A stretch of DNA of 64,000 bases from Thermocaproicibacter sp036741535 (GCA_036741535.1 DAINSB010000001.1:1-64000), one strand, 5' to 3'. Numbered from the stretch's first letter, positions 23,948 to 32,426 are shown. A program made the numbers and translations. The notes: generated by a model from the sequence alone, not told the origin.

Positions 23948-24383
23948 CGGAACGGCCCCCCGGCTTCCCCGGCTTCCGGACGGGAGGCCGCATGTCAAGC
24001 CTTTCCACCGCGCGGACCTGCGGCAGATCGGCCCCGGGGGCCTTGCCGCTGTGAACGGCGCTGCCGTGGAGCTGGCGGATAACCGGCGTCAGTTTCTGCT
24101 GAAATATATGGTAACACTCTGCACATCCGACCCGGCCGCTGCGTACAATGTCGTTGAAAGACATTCCGCAGCATTTGCAGCGCAAAGTGTCGGCAGCTCC
24201 GTTTTTATTTTTAAAAAATTCATGGGAAATCTCCCCAAACCCGTACCATAAACCGGCAAAGGGGTTTCCGCAGCCCAACTGCTGGGCGCATTCGGCACAA
24301 AGGGCATATTCCGTCAATTTGCCGTCTGCAACTGTTCTGACATAAGTCGAGGCGGGGTTCTTTTTGCACCTTTGACACAGCAT
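23940..24383 (-). CDS. mcsA: McsA-like zinc-finger activator, lacking a UVR domain
   Basis: Activator of McsB. Zinc-binding pairs are visible as CQRC (residues 3-6), CAEC (29-32), CKCC and CAEC (about 70-90), followed by the family's YHIFQQKLTPVIRQLHGSAVHSGKAPG segment. Known McsA proteins continue with a coiled UVR motif to about 180 residues; here the protein stops at 147 after a Pro/Arg/Gly-rich tail. No intact UVR reading is visible in other frames because mcsB begins at once. GGGAGG lies nine bases before the ATG. Confidence 0.85.
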   Translation of the reverse strand: MLCQRCKKNPASTYVRTVADGKLTEYALCAECAQQLGCGNPFAGLWYGFGEISHEFFKNKNGAADTLRCKCCGMSFNDIVRSGRVGCAECYHIFQQKLTPVIRQLHGSAVHSGKAPGADLPQVRAVERLDMRPPVRKPGKPGGRSDG

Positions 24384-24532
24384 CTTCGTCAGCCTCCCAC
24401 ACCGATTTTGCTGTTACGCTGATATTCTGCCACAAACGCGGAGCGACTGTGGTAGAATCGGCCATCGCCGCGAACGCCCGAAAGGGCGAGCCGGCGGGCC
24501 ATAAAAATCGGTATCATAACTGCCCTGCGGTT

Positions 24533-24560
24533 ATTATACCATGATTTCAGCGGAAAACAA
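24533..24560 (-). promoter_or_regulatory. Promoter of mcsA-mcsB-TPR
   Basis: Minus strand: -35 TTGTTT (24560-24555), 16-base spacer, -10 TATAAT (24538-24533). The 150-base leader contains GC-rich hairpins (near 24470-24500). No CtsR heptad pair (GGTCAAA-type) is visible. Confidence 0.6.
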
Positions 24561-24659
24561 AACACGGATCGCCGCACTGAAGTTTCCAGTCCAAAACCTG
24601 TAACACGTTTTGTTCGATCGCAATATTATATACTGAAAACCGAAAGGAGGAAATCACTT

Positions 24660-24818
24660 ATGTGCAATTGCAATAACAACTGTTTTGGCGGTGGCGGCTG
24701 CTCCTGGATCATCATCCTTCTTATCATCTGGCTGGTATGCTGTGGCTGCGGCAATAGCTGCGGCAGCGGCTGCGGCACTGGCTGCGGCGACGGCTGCAAC
24801 AACAATTGTGGCTGCTGA
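24660..24818 (+). CDS. Cys-rich 52-residue membrane peptide
   Basis: Thirteen of 52 residues are cysteine. Layout: a short Cys/Asn head (residues 2-14), a hydrophobic helix (SWIIILLIIWLV, about 15-26), then a Gly/Cys tail in which Cys recurs every four residues (positions 30, 34, 38, 42, 46, 50) as CGxG-type units. A strong AGGAGG sits nine bases before the ATG and a terminator follows directly, so the gene looks real despite its size. The topology and Cys spacing would allow metal binding or a disulfide-linked surface layer. I know no named family for it. Confidence 0.75.
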   Translation: MCNCNNNCFGGGGCSWIIILLIIWLVCCGCGNSCGSGCGTGCGDGCNNNCGC

Positions 24819-24826
24819 GCAAAAAA

Positions 24827-24859
24827 GGGCTGCGATCCGTTTCGCAGCCCCGTTTTTTT
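24827..24859 (+). terminator. Terminator of the Cys-rich peptide gene
   Basis: Nine-bp stem (24827-24835 with 24842-24850) then C, G and seven Ts. It reaches into the last codons of the convergent TSCPD gene. Confidence 0.85.
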
Positions 24860-25121
24860 ATTTTCCGGCGGCCTGAAGCGCCATGGCCTGAAGCAGCGCC
24901 TTCGCCAGCTGGTCCGGGCAGGACGTGGGTTTCGTCCCGCACCGGATCCCCTTCAGCCGGCGGACAACCTCCGCCGCTTTCATCCCCCGCACCAGCGAGC
25001 CGACGCCCTGCAGGTTCCCGTTGCAGCCCCCCGTGAACTGCACCGAGCGGATCGTATCCCCGTCCAGATCGATGAGGATTTCGCTGGAACAGGTCCCCTG
25101 GGTTCGATAGCGATACTGCAT
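24858..25121 (-). CDS. TSCPD domain protein (TIGR03905-like)
   Basis: 87 residues. The name-giving motif appears as TKPTSCPDQLAKAL near residues 62-75, preceded by TCSSEILIDLDGDTIRSVQFTGGCNGNLQGVGSL. The small family is common in clostridia and resembles the C-terminal zinc-binding part of some class II ribonucleotide reductases; its own role is unknown. The frame begins at 25145, but GAAGGA precedes the ATG at 25121 by six bases. Confidence 0.8.
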   Translation of the reverse strand: MQYRYRTQGTCSSEILIDLDGDTIRSVQFTGGCNGNLQGVGSLVRGMKAAEVVRRLKGIRCGTKPTSCPDQLAKALLQAMALQAAGK

Positions 25122-25161
25122 AAAAAAGTCCTTCTTTTCCATCATTTTGAAAAGGTCCCGC

Positions 25162-25962
25162 TTATTGCCGAAGCAGCTTTTCCGCGGTAAAAGAACGCGC
25201 GGAAAGCAGCCAGAGCGGAATATCGACCAGGATCACCGCGAGCGAAACGATCAGGAACGCCCTGGCGTTCAGGGAGAAAAGCCCCACAAACTGCCCGACG
25301 AACAACAGCACGATCGGCAGAACCAAAAATCCGGAGGTCTGGATGGATTCGTTATAGCTTTTGCTCCTGGCGGAAACCAGGACCATGAAGACCACGCCGA
25401 ACACCGTGATCGCCGGCGCGAACAGAAAAACGAGCACCAGCCAGTCCCAGTTCAGAAAGAACGGCAGGCCGAGCAGAATGTCCCCGACCGAGATGGAGAC
25501 GGAGAGCGCGACGAAGGAGACGGCCGTGATCACCGCCGAGAGGAAAATGCATCCGAGGACCTTCGCCTTGAAAATGCCCCGGACGCCGAGCGGGGTCAGC
25601 AGAAGCGTGACCAGCGTGCCGCGCTCCTTTTCCCCCACGAAGCTGCTCACCGCGGAAACGCAGGAGGACATCAGGGGGATCATCAGGAACAGCATGGGGC
25701 CGAGCAGATTCGTCAGCATGTAGAAAGAGCTCTGACGGGAATTGTAGTGCTGTGCCTCCGGCGGAAGGAGCTTTGCGACCCGGTCCATGCCGTGGAACGC
25801 ATTCGCCGGCGCCGCCCAGACGATCACCAGAAACAGGACCGGAAGGCCAACCGCCAGCAGCAGCGCAACGATCAGCAGGGTGTTGCGGACGATGGGCACG
25901 TCCCACATTTCCCGGAAATCCTTCTGCACGACCGCCTTCTGTGCGTCCGAGAGAAGTTTCAT
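25162..25962 (-). CDS. ABC-2 type transporter permease (NatB-like)
   Basis: 266 residues with about six membrane segments. The block SSCVSAVSSFVGEKERGTLVTLLLTPLGVRGIFKAKVLG is the typical ABC-2/NatB signature (GEKERGTLE-LLLTP). It overlaps the ATPase gene upstream by four bases, so the two are translated together and should form one exporter. The substrate is unknown; NatAB in Bacillus exports sodium, and other members export peptides or drugs. It ends 40 bases before the TSCPD gene, on the same strand. Confidence 0.88.
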   Translation of the reverse strand: MKLLSDAQKAVVQKDFREMWDVPIVRNTLLIVALLLAVGLPVLFLVIVWAAPANAFHGMDRVAKLLPPEAQHYNSRQSSFYMLTNLLGPMLFLMIPLMSSCVSAVSSFVGEKERGTLVTLLLTPLGVRGIFKAKVLGCIFLSAVITAVSFVALSVSISVGDILLGLPFFLNWDWLVLVFLFAPAITVFGVVFMVLVSARSKSYNESIQTSGFLVLPIVLLFVGQFVGLFSLNARAFLIVSLAVILVDIPLWLLSARSFTAEKLLRQ

Positions 25963-26882
25963 GTCTCCTTTTCCCCCCTTGCAAGCCTGACATATTTGAA
26001 ATATACATTCTCAAGCGTGGGGCTGACGATCCTCGCTTCGTAGACATCGTGCCCCGCACCGACGATCTTTTTGAGCAGCGCGGGCATCTCTTCCTCGCTC
26101 GACAGGTCCGCGCGCCACCAGCCGTCCGAGCCGCGGTCGAACCCCTCCAGCTCGTCGCCGTCTTTCAGCCGCAGGACCGCGCGCCGGTGCATCGACGCGT
26201 TCCTCCCGAGTGTCTCGAGGTCCCCCACGCCCAGCAGGGTCCCCCTTTCGAGGATCCCGTAGTGCCGGCAAATATCCTGCGCGTACCGAAGCTGATGGGT
26301 GCACAGGAACACCGTGACGCCCTCCGAACGGGCAAGGTCGGCGATCATGCCGTTTACGCCCCGGGCCGCCTCCGGGTCGAGCCCGCTGGTGGGCTCGTCC
26401 AGCAGCAGAATCTTCGGGCGGTGGATCAGCGCCCTCGCGAGCGAGAGGCGCTGCGCCATGCCCGTCGAGTATTCCCGCAGCCTTTTGTCGCGCGCATCCC
26501 AGAGATCCATGCGCTTCAGAAGCTCTTCGGAGCGCGAGTGGGCTTCGTCGGAGGGTAACTCCGCCGTTCTGGCGAAAAAGAGCAGATTTTCCCTGCCGGT
26601 CATCTGCCCGTACATTCTGGCGCCGTCCGTCACCACGCCGCAGACGCGGTGGACCTCCCGGAATTTTTTGACGGGGGAAAAGCCGCCCACCGTACAGGAC
26701 CCGCCCGTCGGGGCGAGGAGCCCCGTCAGCAGCCTGACGGTCGTCGTCTTTCCCGCCCCGTTCGGCCCGAGAAAGCCGAAGACATCGCCGGCCGGCACGT
26801 CCAGGGTCAGGTCCTGCAGGGCGGCGACGGACCCGCCGTAAATCTTCGTCAGCCCCTCGGCGTGGATCGCCGTCTCAGCCAT
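25959..26882 (-). CDS. ABC transporter ATP-binding protein (NatA-like)
   Basis: 307 residues. Walker A GPNGAGKTTTVRLL, signature YSTGMAQRLSLARAL and Walker B ILLLDEPTSGLDPEAA are intact, followed by the switch His in FLCTHQL. The C-terminal 80 residues form the extra domain of NatA/CcmA-type exporters. Partner permease overlaps by four bases downstream. The shared transcript probably starts in 26883-26940; I see no confident promoter there. Confidence 0.92.
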   Translation of the reverse strand: MAETAIHAEGLTKIYGGSVAALQDLTLDVPAGDVFGFLGPNGAGKTTTVRLLTGLLAPTGGSCTVGGFSPVKKFREVHRVCGVVTDGARMYGQMTGRENLLFFARTAELPSDEAHSRSEELLKRMDLWDARDKRLREYSTGMAQRLSLARALIHRPKILLLDEPTSGLDPEAARGVNGMIADLARSEGVTVFLCTHQLRYAQDICRHYGILERGTLLGVGDLETLGRNASMHRRAVLRLKDGDELEGFDRGSDGWWRADLSSEEEMPALLKKIVGAGHDVYEARIVSPTLENVYFKYVRLARGEKET

Positions 26883-27146
26883 GGAAAAACCACCTCGGCC
26901 CTTATCATATCACATTTGGGGACGGAAAACCATCTCCGCAGGAGTTTCCCGAAATTCTCGCGGGCATAAAAGCCTCACGCGCCTACGGCGGGTCACAACT
27001 TGCCCCGGGGACGCTCTCGACCGGCTATATGCAAAACCGCACGCAGGCTCAGCCTGCCGGGAGTTTTGCAAGACTCTCCCGCCAAACAAAACCCGGACTT
27101 TTTGCCGAGTTGCCCGGCGGGGCCTGGCCGCGGCGACACGCCGCCG

Positions 27147-27965
27147 CTACTCGAGGTTCAGCTTCCGGCTCAGAATCCAGTCGGTGAAGAAGTAAAACAG
27201 TGCGCCGAAAACCAGCGTATAGGCAATCTGAACCCCAAGAAAGCCCGCAAGGACCGGGGCCGACGCATCCCAACCATACCTCATGCTGCCGAAACCGACA
27301 AAAAAGTCGGAAAAAATCGACGCGCGAACGCCGGCATTCATCAGCAGCGACGTCACGACCTGCTCCACGACGCTGACGCCGAGGAACACCCCGAAAGCCG
27401 CCAGCAACTTATGCCTGCTGCTGAAATTGCCGACGGCGATGGAAAGGTAGATATGGAGCGTCACCTCGGCGATCGAAAACAGGGCGAGGATAATTACCTC
27501 TGCCAGAACGCCGTAAAACGAAGCGCCGAACGGCTCGTACGCGCGCAGGAAAGAAGGCCATCCCTCGCGCATCTGCTGCAGCGTATTGGCATCGACCGCG
27601 AGCAGGAAGATGGAGAGCGCCGCGACGATCAGGCTCAGGACCGTCCACATGACCGTGACGATGGTTTTCGCGTCCAGGTGCATATGCGTTTTGACCGGCA
27701 GCGTAAAGGAAAGGTACCCTTCGTCGCCGAGCAGGTTCTTCTGGAAGCGCTGGATCAGCACGACGAGCGTCATGACGAAAAGGGCCGCGATCAGAAGGAC
27801 ATAGATCGTCATCGCGACGGTGAACGGGACAGAGCCCCCGAATTCATCGTAATTGGCACTGATAAAAATCTTATTCACGAGGGCGAAGACGAGGATGAGC
27901 CCGTAAAGCGGCAGAAAGATGCGCCGCGTGGCCCGGATCTCGTATTTGATCAAATTGCCTAACAT
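27147..27965 (-). CDS. ABC transporter membrane subunit in the GntR-regulated locus
   Basis: 272 residues, six or more membrane helices (about 15-35, 50-72, 100-125, 150-175, 190-215, 235-260). It starts MLGNLIKYEIRATRRIF, as do permeases of YtrCD/CcmB-like systems. Its start overlaps the end of the ATPase gene by seven bases. With gntR and the ATPase it forms a YtrA-type operon; such systems often respond to cell-envelope stress, but the substrate is unknown. Confidence 0.82.
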   Translation of the reverse strand: MLGNLIKYEIRATRRIFLPLYGLILVFALVNKIFISANYDEFGGSVPFTVAMTIYVLLIAALFVMTLVVLIQRFQKNLLGDEGYLSFTLPVKTHMHLDAKTIVTVMWTVLSLIVAALSIFLLAVDANTLQQMREGWPSFLRAYEPFGASFYGVLAEVIILALFSIAEVTLHIYLSIAVGNFSSRHKLLAAFGVFLGVSVVEQVVTSLLMNAGVRASIFSDFFVGFGSMRYGWDASAPVLAGFLGVQIAYTLVFGALFYFFTDWILSRKLNLE

Positions 27966-28657
27966 TTGAATACCTCCCGGAAGAGCGCGTCCACGCTTTT
28001 TTTCTCTTTTTCCCGAATGTCGTCCACCGTCGAGGTCAGCACGATATTGCCCATATTGATAAAAATGACGTCGTCCAGAATCTTTTCCACATCCGTGATC
28101 AGATGCGTCGAGATGACCAGCGTGGCGTTTTCGCTGTAGTTGCCGAGAATGGTGTCGAGGATATAGTCACGCGCCGCCGGGTCGACGCCGCCGATGGGTT
28201 CGTCGAGCACATAGAGCTCGGCCTCGCGGCTCATGACCAGGATGAGCTGCACCTTCTCTTTCGTGCCCTTCGACATGGTCTTCAGCCGGTCCCTGGGGTT
28301 GATGTGGAGCCGCCCCAGCATGTCGTACGCCTTTTCCTTCCTGAAATCCGCGTAGAAATCGCCGAAGAAGTCGATGATCCCCTGTACGCTCATCCAGTCG
28401 TTCAGATACGTCCTCTCCGGCAGGTACGACACGATCTTCTTGGTCTCGACGCCCGGCTTCCTGCCCTCTATCAAAACCTCTCCGCCGTTGGGGGTCAGCA
28501 GGCCGTTCGCCAGCTTGATCAGCGTCGTTTTTCCGCTTCCGTTCGGGCCGAGCAGCCCGACGATCCTTCCCCTGGGGATGGAAAGGTTCACCGAATTCAG
28601 CGCCAGGCACCCCGGGAAATATTTCGTGAGATTTCTGCACTCCAAGATGCTATCCAT
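27959..28657 (-). CDS. ABC transporter ATP-binding protein (YtrB-like)
   Basis: 232 residues. Walker A GPNGSGKTTLIKLANGLL, Walker B LYVLDEPIGGVDPAARDYI and the switch STHLI are present; the signature loop reads MSKGTKEKVQLILVMSR, the divergent form usual in this subfamily. AGGAGG precedes the ATG at 28657; the frame extends to 28714 but that part lies inside gntR. Start overlaps the gntR end by eight bases. Confidence 0.9.
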   Translation of the reverse strand: MDSILECRNLTKYFPGCLALNSVNLSIPRGRIVGLLGPNGSGKTTLIKLANGLLTPNGGEVLIEGRKPGVETKKIVSYLPERTYLNDWMSVQGIIDFFGDFYADFRKEKAYDMLGRLHINPRDRLKTMSKGTKEKVQLILVMSREAELYVLDEPIGGVDPAARDYILDTILGNYSENATLVISTHLITDVEKILDDVIFINMGNIVLTSTVDDIREKEKKSVDALFREVFKC

Positions 28658-29027
28658 TCCGTTCTTCCTCCTTAATCGTCTGCTCGAGAAGGGCGATGCT
28701 CCGCCGGTTTTCATAACCCAGCCTGTTCATTTTGTCTATAAAATCGTGGATCAATCCGACCGCAAGATTTTCTTTGAGTTGTGCGATCCGGTCCACGTTT
28801 TCCGTCACGAACCGCCCGCTCGTCCTCTGGGCATACAGCAGCCCCTCCGTTTCCAGCTGCGACAGGGCGCGCTGCATGGTATTCGGATTGACCGCCGCTT
28901 CGGCGGCCATGTCGCGCACGGAAGGGAGCCTCGAACCCGGCGGATAAATTCCGGAGACGATCATCAACTGAATCTGCTCCACCAACTGCGCGTAAATCGG
29001 CCTGTCGGATTTAAGATCCCACGGCAT
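28650..29027 (-). CDS. GntR-family transcriptional regulator, YtrA subgroup
   Basis: 125 residues: an N-terminal winged helix-turn-helix (YAQLVEQIQLMIVSGIYPPGSRLPSVRDMAAEAAVNPNTMQ block) and a short helical C-terminus of about 50 residues, the size of YtrA-type regulators. GGAGG lies before the ATG at 29027. It should repress its own operon through the inverted repeat at 29047-29066, which lies immediately downstream of the -10 box. The same core sequence recurs at 29441-29462 before a decayed ABC operon, so one regulator probably served both. Confidence 0.9.
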   Translation of the reverse strand: MPWDLKSDRPIYAQLVEQIQLMIVSGIYPPGSRLPSVRDMAAEAAVNPNTMQRALSQLETEGLLYAQRTSGRFVTENVDRIAQLKENLAVGLIHDFIDKMNRLGYENRRSIALLEQTIKEEERNG

Positions 29028-29046
29028 AAAATTACCTCCGGCCTTA

Positions 29047-29066
29047 TGTATTAATTTACTAATACA
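29047..29066. promoter_or_regulatory. GntR operator, copy 1
   Basis: Inverted repeat TGTATTA-n6-TAATACA, just downstream of the -10 box of gntR and 20 bases before its start. Shares a 17-base core with 29435-29468. Confidence 0.7.
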
Positions 29067-29094
29067 ATTATACATATTTCCCTTTTTCTGTCAA
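29067..29094 (-). promoter_or_regulatory. Promoter of gntR-ABC
   Basis: Minus strand: -35 TTGACA (29094-29089), 16-base spacer ending in TG, -10 TATAAT (29072-29067). Confidence 0.8.
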
Positions 29095-29100
29095 GGGGTT

Positions 29101-29427
29101 CAGCTCACATCCCGCTTTTTAAACACGAACAGCCCGCAGGCGGTAAAGACGATGAGCGTGAACAGGACGACCAGCAGCGGCGTCCGCATCTGCGCGAGGG
29201 AATCCGCGGCCGCGATGACGGGAAACTGCCAGGAAAAGCTCACCGTCGCCTTCCCTCACGGATTTGCCATCATCACGTTCAGAAGGATGCAGATGCCGTC
29301 GAACACCAACCAGCGCGTAGATGTCGCCTTTTTTCACCTGGAAATCCAAGTCGGAAACCGCGGCAAATTTTCCGTAGCTTTTGCAGGCGCGGTCTGTTTT
29401 CAGTATGACTTCGGACAAATTTAACAC
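29101..29427 (-). pseudogene. Remnant of a second ABC exporter operon (ATPase start fused to permease ends)
   Basis: The first 40 codons read as an ABC ATPase start (VILKTDRACKSYGKFAAVSD, then QVKKGDIYALVG) but stop making sense where Walker A should be. They join a fragment reading VFDGICILLNVMMANP then stop, in another frame, and then SWQFPVIAAADSLAQM...RTPLLVVLFTLIVFTACGLF to FKKRDVS and stop, the last helix of an ABC-2 permease. At least two deletions have fused three genes. The layout resembles a BcrAB-type exporter. Promoter and operator upstream are still intact. TTG with GAGG eight bases upstream is the likely old start. Confidence 0.7.
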
Positions 29428-29434
29428 CTCTTCT

Positions 29435-29468
29435 GTACTATTGTACTAATTTACTAATACAATAGTAC
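29435..29468. promoter_or_regulatory. GntR operator, copy 2, a 34-base dyad
   Basis: Arms of 11 bases, GTACTATTGTA and TACAATAGTAC, surround an inner segment that matches the gntR operator core over 17 bases (TAATTTACTAATACAAT on the plus strand in both). A minus-strand promoter (TTGACA 29487-29482, 17 bases, TATTGT 29464-29459) overlaps it. Confidence 0.7.
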
Positions 29469-29487
29469 ATTTAATCCCGTCTGTCAA

Positions 29488-29790
29488 GCCTTTTTTATGC
29501 GGAGTCGAAGCGGCGTGCCGCCGCTGCCGAGCCCTGCCGTTCAGGCCGGTGAAAAAGCTCCCGGGGCCAAAAAATGTCCTCGGGAGAAATATCCAGACCG
29601 TCCAGGGCGCAAAGCGTCTTTCGCGCCTACGGCGGGCACGGCGTCGGCTTTGTGAAAACTGCGTCTTGCCTTCTCATCCCGGGAACGCACCCGATCGGTC
29701 TTCCGCCCCGGGACGCACCCGATCGCCGGGTGTAAACTTGTGTGCAGGCCTCAGCTCGCCCCGGCCGTAACAGCATCGGCGCGCTCGGCA
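29488..29790. other. Gene-free stretch with short repeats
   Basis: No credible reading frame. It holds a short near-palindrome (29510-29525), a 19-20-base direct repeat (29678-29697 and 29707-29725) and a 14-base GC-rich string also present near 26973. It may be decayed sequence. Confidence 0.5.
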
Positions 29791-30384
29791 CTATTTCTGG
29801 TTTCTGCGGACCTCGGAGGTTCCTTTTTCCCGCAGATAAGTGCTCTCAAGGTCGGAGAGATGGAGCTTCACCGCCAGCGGATACCGGTCGAACGCCTGGC
29901 TGATGGAAAAATTGCCGCCCTTGACCGCGTCGTCGAATCCCCCCATATGCCAGCGGATCGCGATCGCTTCCGCGGGTTTCAGGCGCATGAACCGCTCGAT
30001 CAGAAAGACGGACTTCTCGCCGTGCCCATACGGAAAACTGTCGCGGATGGAATAATAAGGGCGCTTTTCCCACGCGCCCGTCTCCTCGTTTTTCACATTG
30101 CGCGTTCCCCTGACATAAAACTGCGTTTTGCAGATGTCGTGGAGCAGGGCGCAGATGGCGAAGCTCTCTTCGCTGTCTTTTTCCGGGTCGAAATGCTTTT
30201 CGCGCATGACATGATAGACGCTCACGCTGTGCTGCGCGAGCCCGCCGAGACAGGCACAGTGGAACTTTGTGCTGGCCGGGGCGACAAAAAAATCCGTGGT
30301 GCGCAGCCAGTCGAGCAGTCCTTTGGAACCCGCCCTGAAGATTTCTTTTTGATAAATATCTTCAAATTCTTCTCTGGCACCCAT
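29791..30384 (-). CDS. HD-domain hydrolase
   Basis: 197 residues. The metal-binding pattern is visible as H in GLAQHSVSVYHVM, the HD pair in CALLHDICKTQFY, and later HGEKSVFLIERFM with a distal Asp in HLSDLES. Such stand-alone HD proteins are phosphohydrolases acting on nucleotides or related phosphates; the substrate is not evident. Ribosome site TTGGAGG precedes the ATG. Divergent from fbp, with a -10 (TATAAT) on the minus strand near 30412-30417 in the shared spacer. Confidence 0.85.
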   Translation of the reverse strand: MGAREEFEDIYQKEIFRAGSKGLLDWLRTTDFFVAPASTKFHCACLGGLAQHSVSVYHVMREKHFDPEKDSEESFAICALLHDICKTQFYVRGTRNVKNEETGAWEKRPYYSIRDSFPYGHGEKSVFLIERFMRLKPAEAIAIRWHMGGFDDAVKGGNFSISQAFDRYPLAVKLHLSDLESTYLREKGTSEVRRNQK

Positions 30385-30488
30385 GGAAAATTGCCTCCAA
30401 TCGTTTATAATAGGATTATAACATAAAACGGAGTTGTTTCATTGCAAATTGGCATGAAATGAACAATTGAAATCGGGAGGATCAAACT

Positions 30489-32426
30489 ATGGTTGACAAC
30501 CGCTATCTGAAGCTTCTGGCGAAGCAATACCCGAACGCGCAGGCGGCCGCATGTGAAATCATCAACCTGAAAGCCATCACCTGCCTGCCGAAGGGAACAG
30601 AGTTCTTTTTCAGCGACCTGCACGGCGAGTACGGCGCCTTTCTGTTTCAGCTGCACAGTGCTTCCGGCGTCGTACGCAAAAAAATAGACGAGCTGTTCGA
30701 GCAGTCCATTTCGGAAAAAGAACGCTCCGCTCTCGCCAGCCTGATCTATTACCCGGAAACAGAGATCGCACAGGCGAAAAAAAAGGCCGAAAATTTCGAG
30801 GACTGGTGCCGCGTCTCCATCTACCGGCTGGTGGAGCTCTGCCGGGAGGCCGCCTCGAAATACACGCGGTCCAAGGTGAGGAAAAAGCTGCCGCCCGCTT
30901 TCGCCTACATAATCGATGAGCTCCTCCATGCGGACGGCGGAAAAAACAAAGCGCAGTATTCCAACGGGATCATCCGGGCCATCGTCGAAACGGGGATGGG
31001 CACCCAGTTCATCGTCGCGCTCTGCCGCCTGATCCGCCAGCTGCTCGTCGACCGGCTGCACATCATCGGCGACATCTTCGACCGCGGGCCGCACGCCGAC
31101 AAGATTATGGATCTGCTGCGCGGCTACGACGTGGATATTCAGTGGGGGAACCATGACATCGCCTGGATGGGGGCGGCCGCCGGCAACCTCGCCTGCATCG
31201 CCAACGTGCTCCGCATCGGCATCAGCTACAACAATTTCGACCAGCTCGAGGACGGCTACGGCATCAACCTGCGCCCGCTTTCCGTGTTTGCGGAAAAAGC
31301 CTATCGCGACGACCCCTGCAGTTGTTTTCAGCCGCATCTGCTGGATAAAAACCAGTTCGACGCGGTCGATATTCAACTGACCGCCAAAATGCATAAGGCG
31401 ATCGCCATCATCCAGTTCAAGCTCGAGGGCCAGTTGATCCAGAAGCACCCGGAATATCAGATGGACGACAGGGTCCTGCTGAACAAGGTCGATTACAAAA
31501 ACGGCACCGTTCTGCTGAACGGAAAGTCCTATCCGCTCCGCGACCGGTCGTTTCCCACCGTGAACCCGGACAATCCGCTGGAGCTTACCAAAGAAGAAGA
31601 GAACCTGATGAAGACCCTCGTCTCTTCTTTCCGGCACAGCGAACGGCTGCAGAAGCACATCGGCTATCTGTATTCCCACGGGGGCATGTATCTGTGCGTC
31701 AACTCCAACCTGCTGTACCACGGCTGCCTCCCCATGACGGAAGAGGGCACTTTCGTTCAGGTGCCGATCGGCGGAAAAACGCTTTCGGGCAAAAAGTATA
31801 TGGAATACCTCGACTCCGTCGCGCGCAGCGCCTATTTTGCGCCGGAAGGCTCCGCCGAACGGGAACAGGCCTGCGACATGATGTGGTATCTGTGGTGCGG
31901 GCGCTATTCGCCTCTGTTCGGGAAGAGCAGGATCTCCACGTTTGAACGGTATTTCATCGAAGACAAGGAGACCCATACGGAAATCATGAATCCGTATTAT
32001 ACCTTCATAGAAAGCCGCGAGACCTGCGAGATGATCCTTCGGGAATTCGGGCTCGACCCCTCCTGCTCCCATATCATAAACGGCCACGTGCCGGTCCGGC
32101 TGAAAGAAGGGGAAAAGCCCGTGAAGGGAGGGGGCCTCCTGTTCATGATAGACGGCGGCATCTCAAAATCCTATCAAAAGCAGACCGGCATCGGGGGGTT
32201 CACGTTCATCGCCAATTCCCGTTACCTCGCCCTGGCGGAGCATAAGCCGCTGAAACCCGGCTGCCTGGTGGAAGAGGGGTCCCCGAAAGTGGAGATCGTC
32301 GAGTCCATCACCGAACGGATCACGGTCGGCGACACCGACACGGGAAACGAACTGAAGCGGCGCATCCGGGAGCTGACCGCCTTGCTGGAATCCTACCGGA
32401 GCGGGGTTCTGCAGGAAACCACCTGA
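30489..32426 (+). CDS. fbp: Fructose-1,6-bisphosphatase class III
   Basis: Gluconeogenic enzyme of Firmicutes, a calcineurin-like metallophosphatase. The 645 residues contain FFFSDLHGEYGAF (metal ligands) near residue 40, GDIFDRGPHADKIMD and WGNHDIAWMGAAAGN near 200-230, and a distal HVPVRLKEGEKPV block near 540. These motifs and the length distinguish class III from the FBPase I/II folds. GGGAGG lies eight bases before the ATG. Single gene with a strong terminator. Confidence 0.97.
   Translation: MVDNRYLKLLAKQYPNAQAAACEIINLKAITCLPKGTEFFFSDLHGEYGAFLFQLHSASGVVRKKIDELFEQSISEKERSALASLIYYPETEIAQAKKKAENFEDWCRVSIYRLVELCREAASKYTRSKVRKKLPPAFAYIIDELLHADGGKNKAQYSNGIIRAIVETGMGTQFIVALCRLIRQLLVDRLHIIGDIFDRGPHADKIMDLLRGYDVDIQWGNHDIAWMGAAAGNLACIANVLRIGISYNNFDQLEDGYGINLRPLSVFAEKAYRDDPCSCFQPHLLDKNQFDAVDIQLTAKMHKAIAIIQFKLEGQLIQKHPEYQMDDRVLLNKVDYKNGTVLLNGKSYPLRDRSFPTVNPDNPLELTKEEENLMKTLVSSFRHSERLQKHIGYLYSHGGMYLCVNSNLLYHGCLPMTEEGTFVQVPIGGKTLSGKKYMEYLDSVARSAYFAPEGSAEREQACDMMWYLWCGRYSPLFGKSRISTFERYFIEDKETHTEIMNPYYTFIESRETCEMILREFGLDPSCSHIINGHVPVRLKEGEKPVKGGGLLFMIDGGISKSYQKQTGIGGFTFIANSRYLALAEHKPLKPGCLVEEGSPKVEIVESITERITVGDTDTGNELKRRIRELTALLESYRSGVLQETT

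Noticed and set aside
24388..24532. CtsR operator or small RNA in the mcsA leader
   Set aside because: No tandem GGTCAAA heptads and no terminator; only simple GC-rich hairpins.
30405..32087. A 560-codon minus-strand open frame opposite fbp
   Set aside because: Shadow of a GC-rich gene; no family motifs, no ribosome site.
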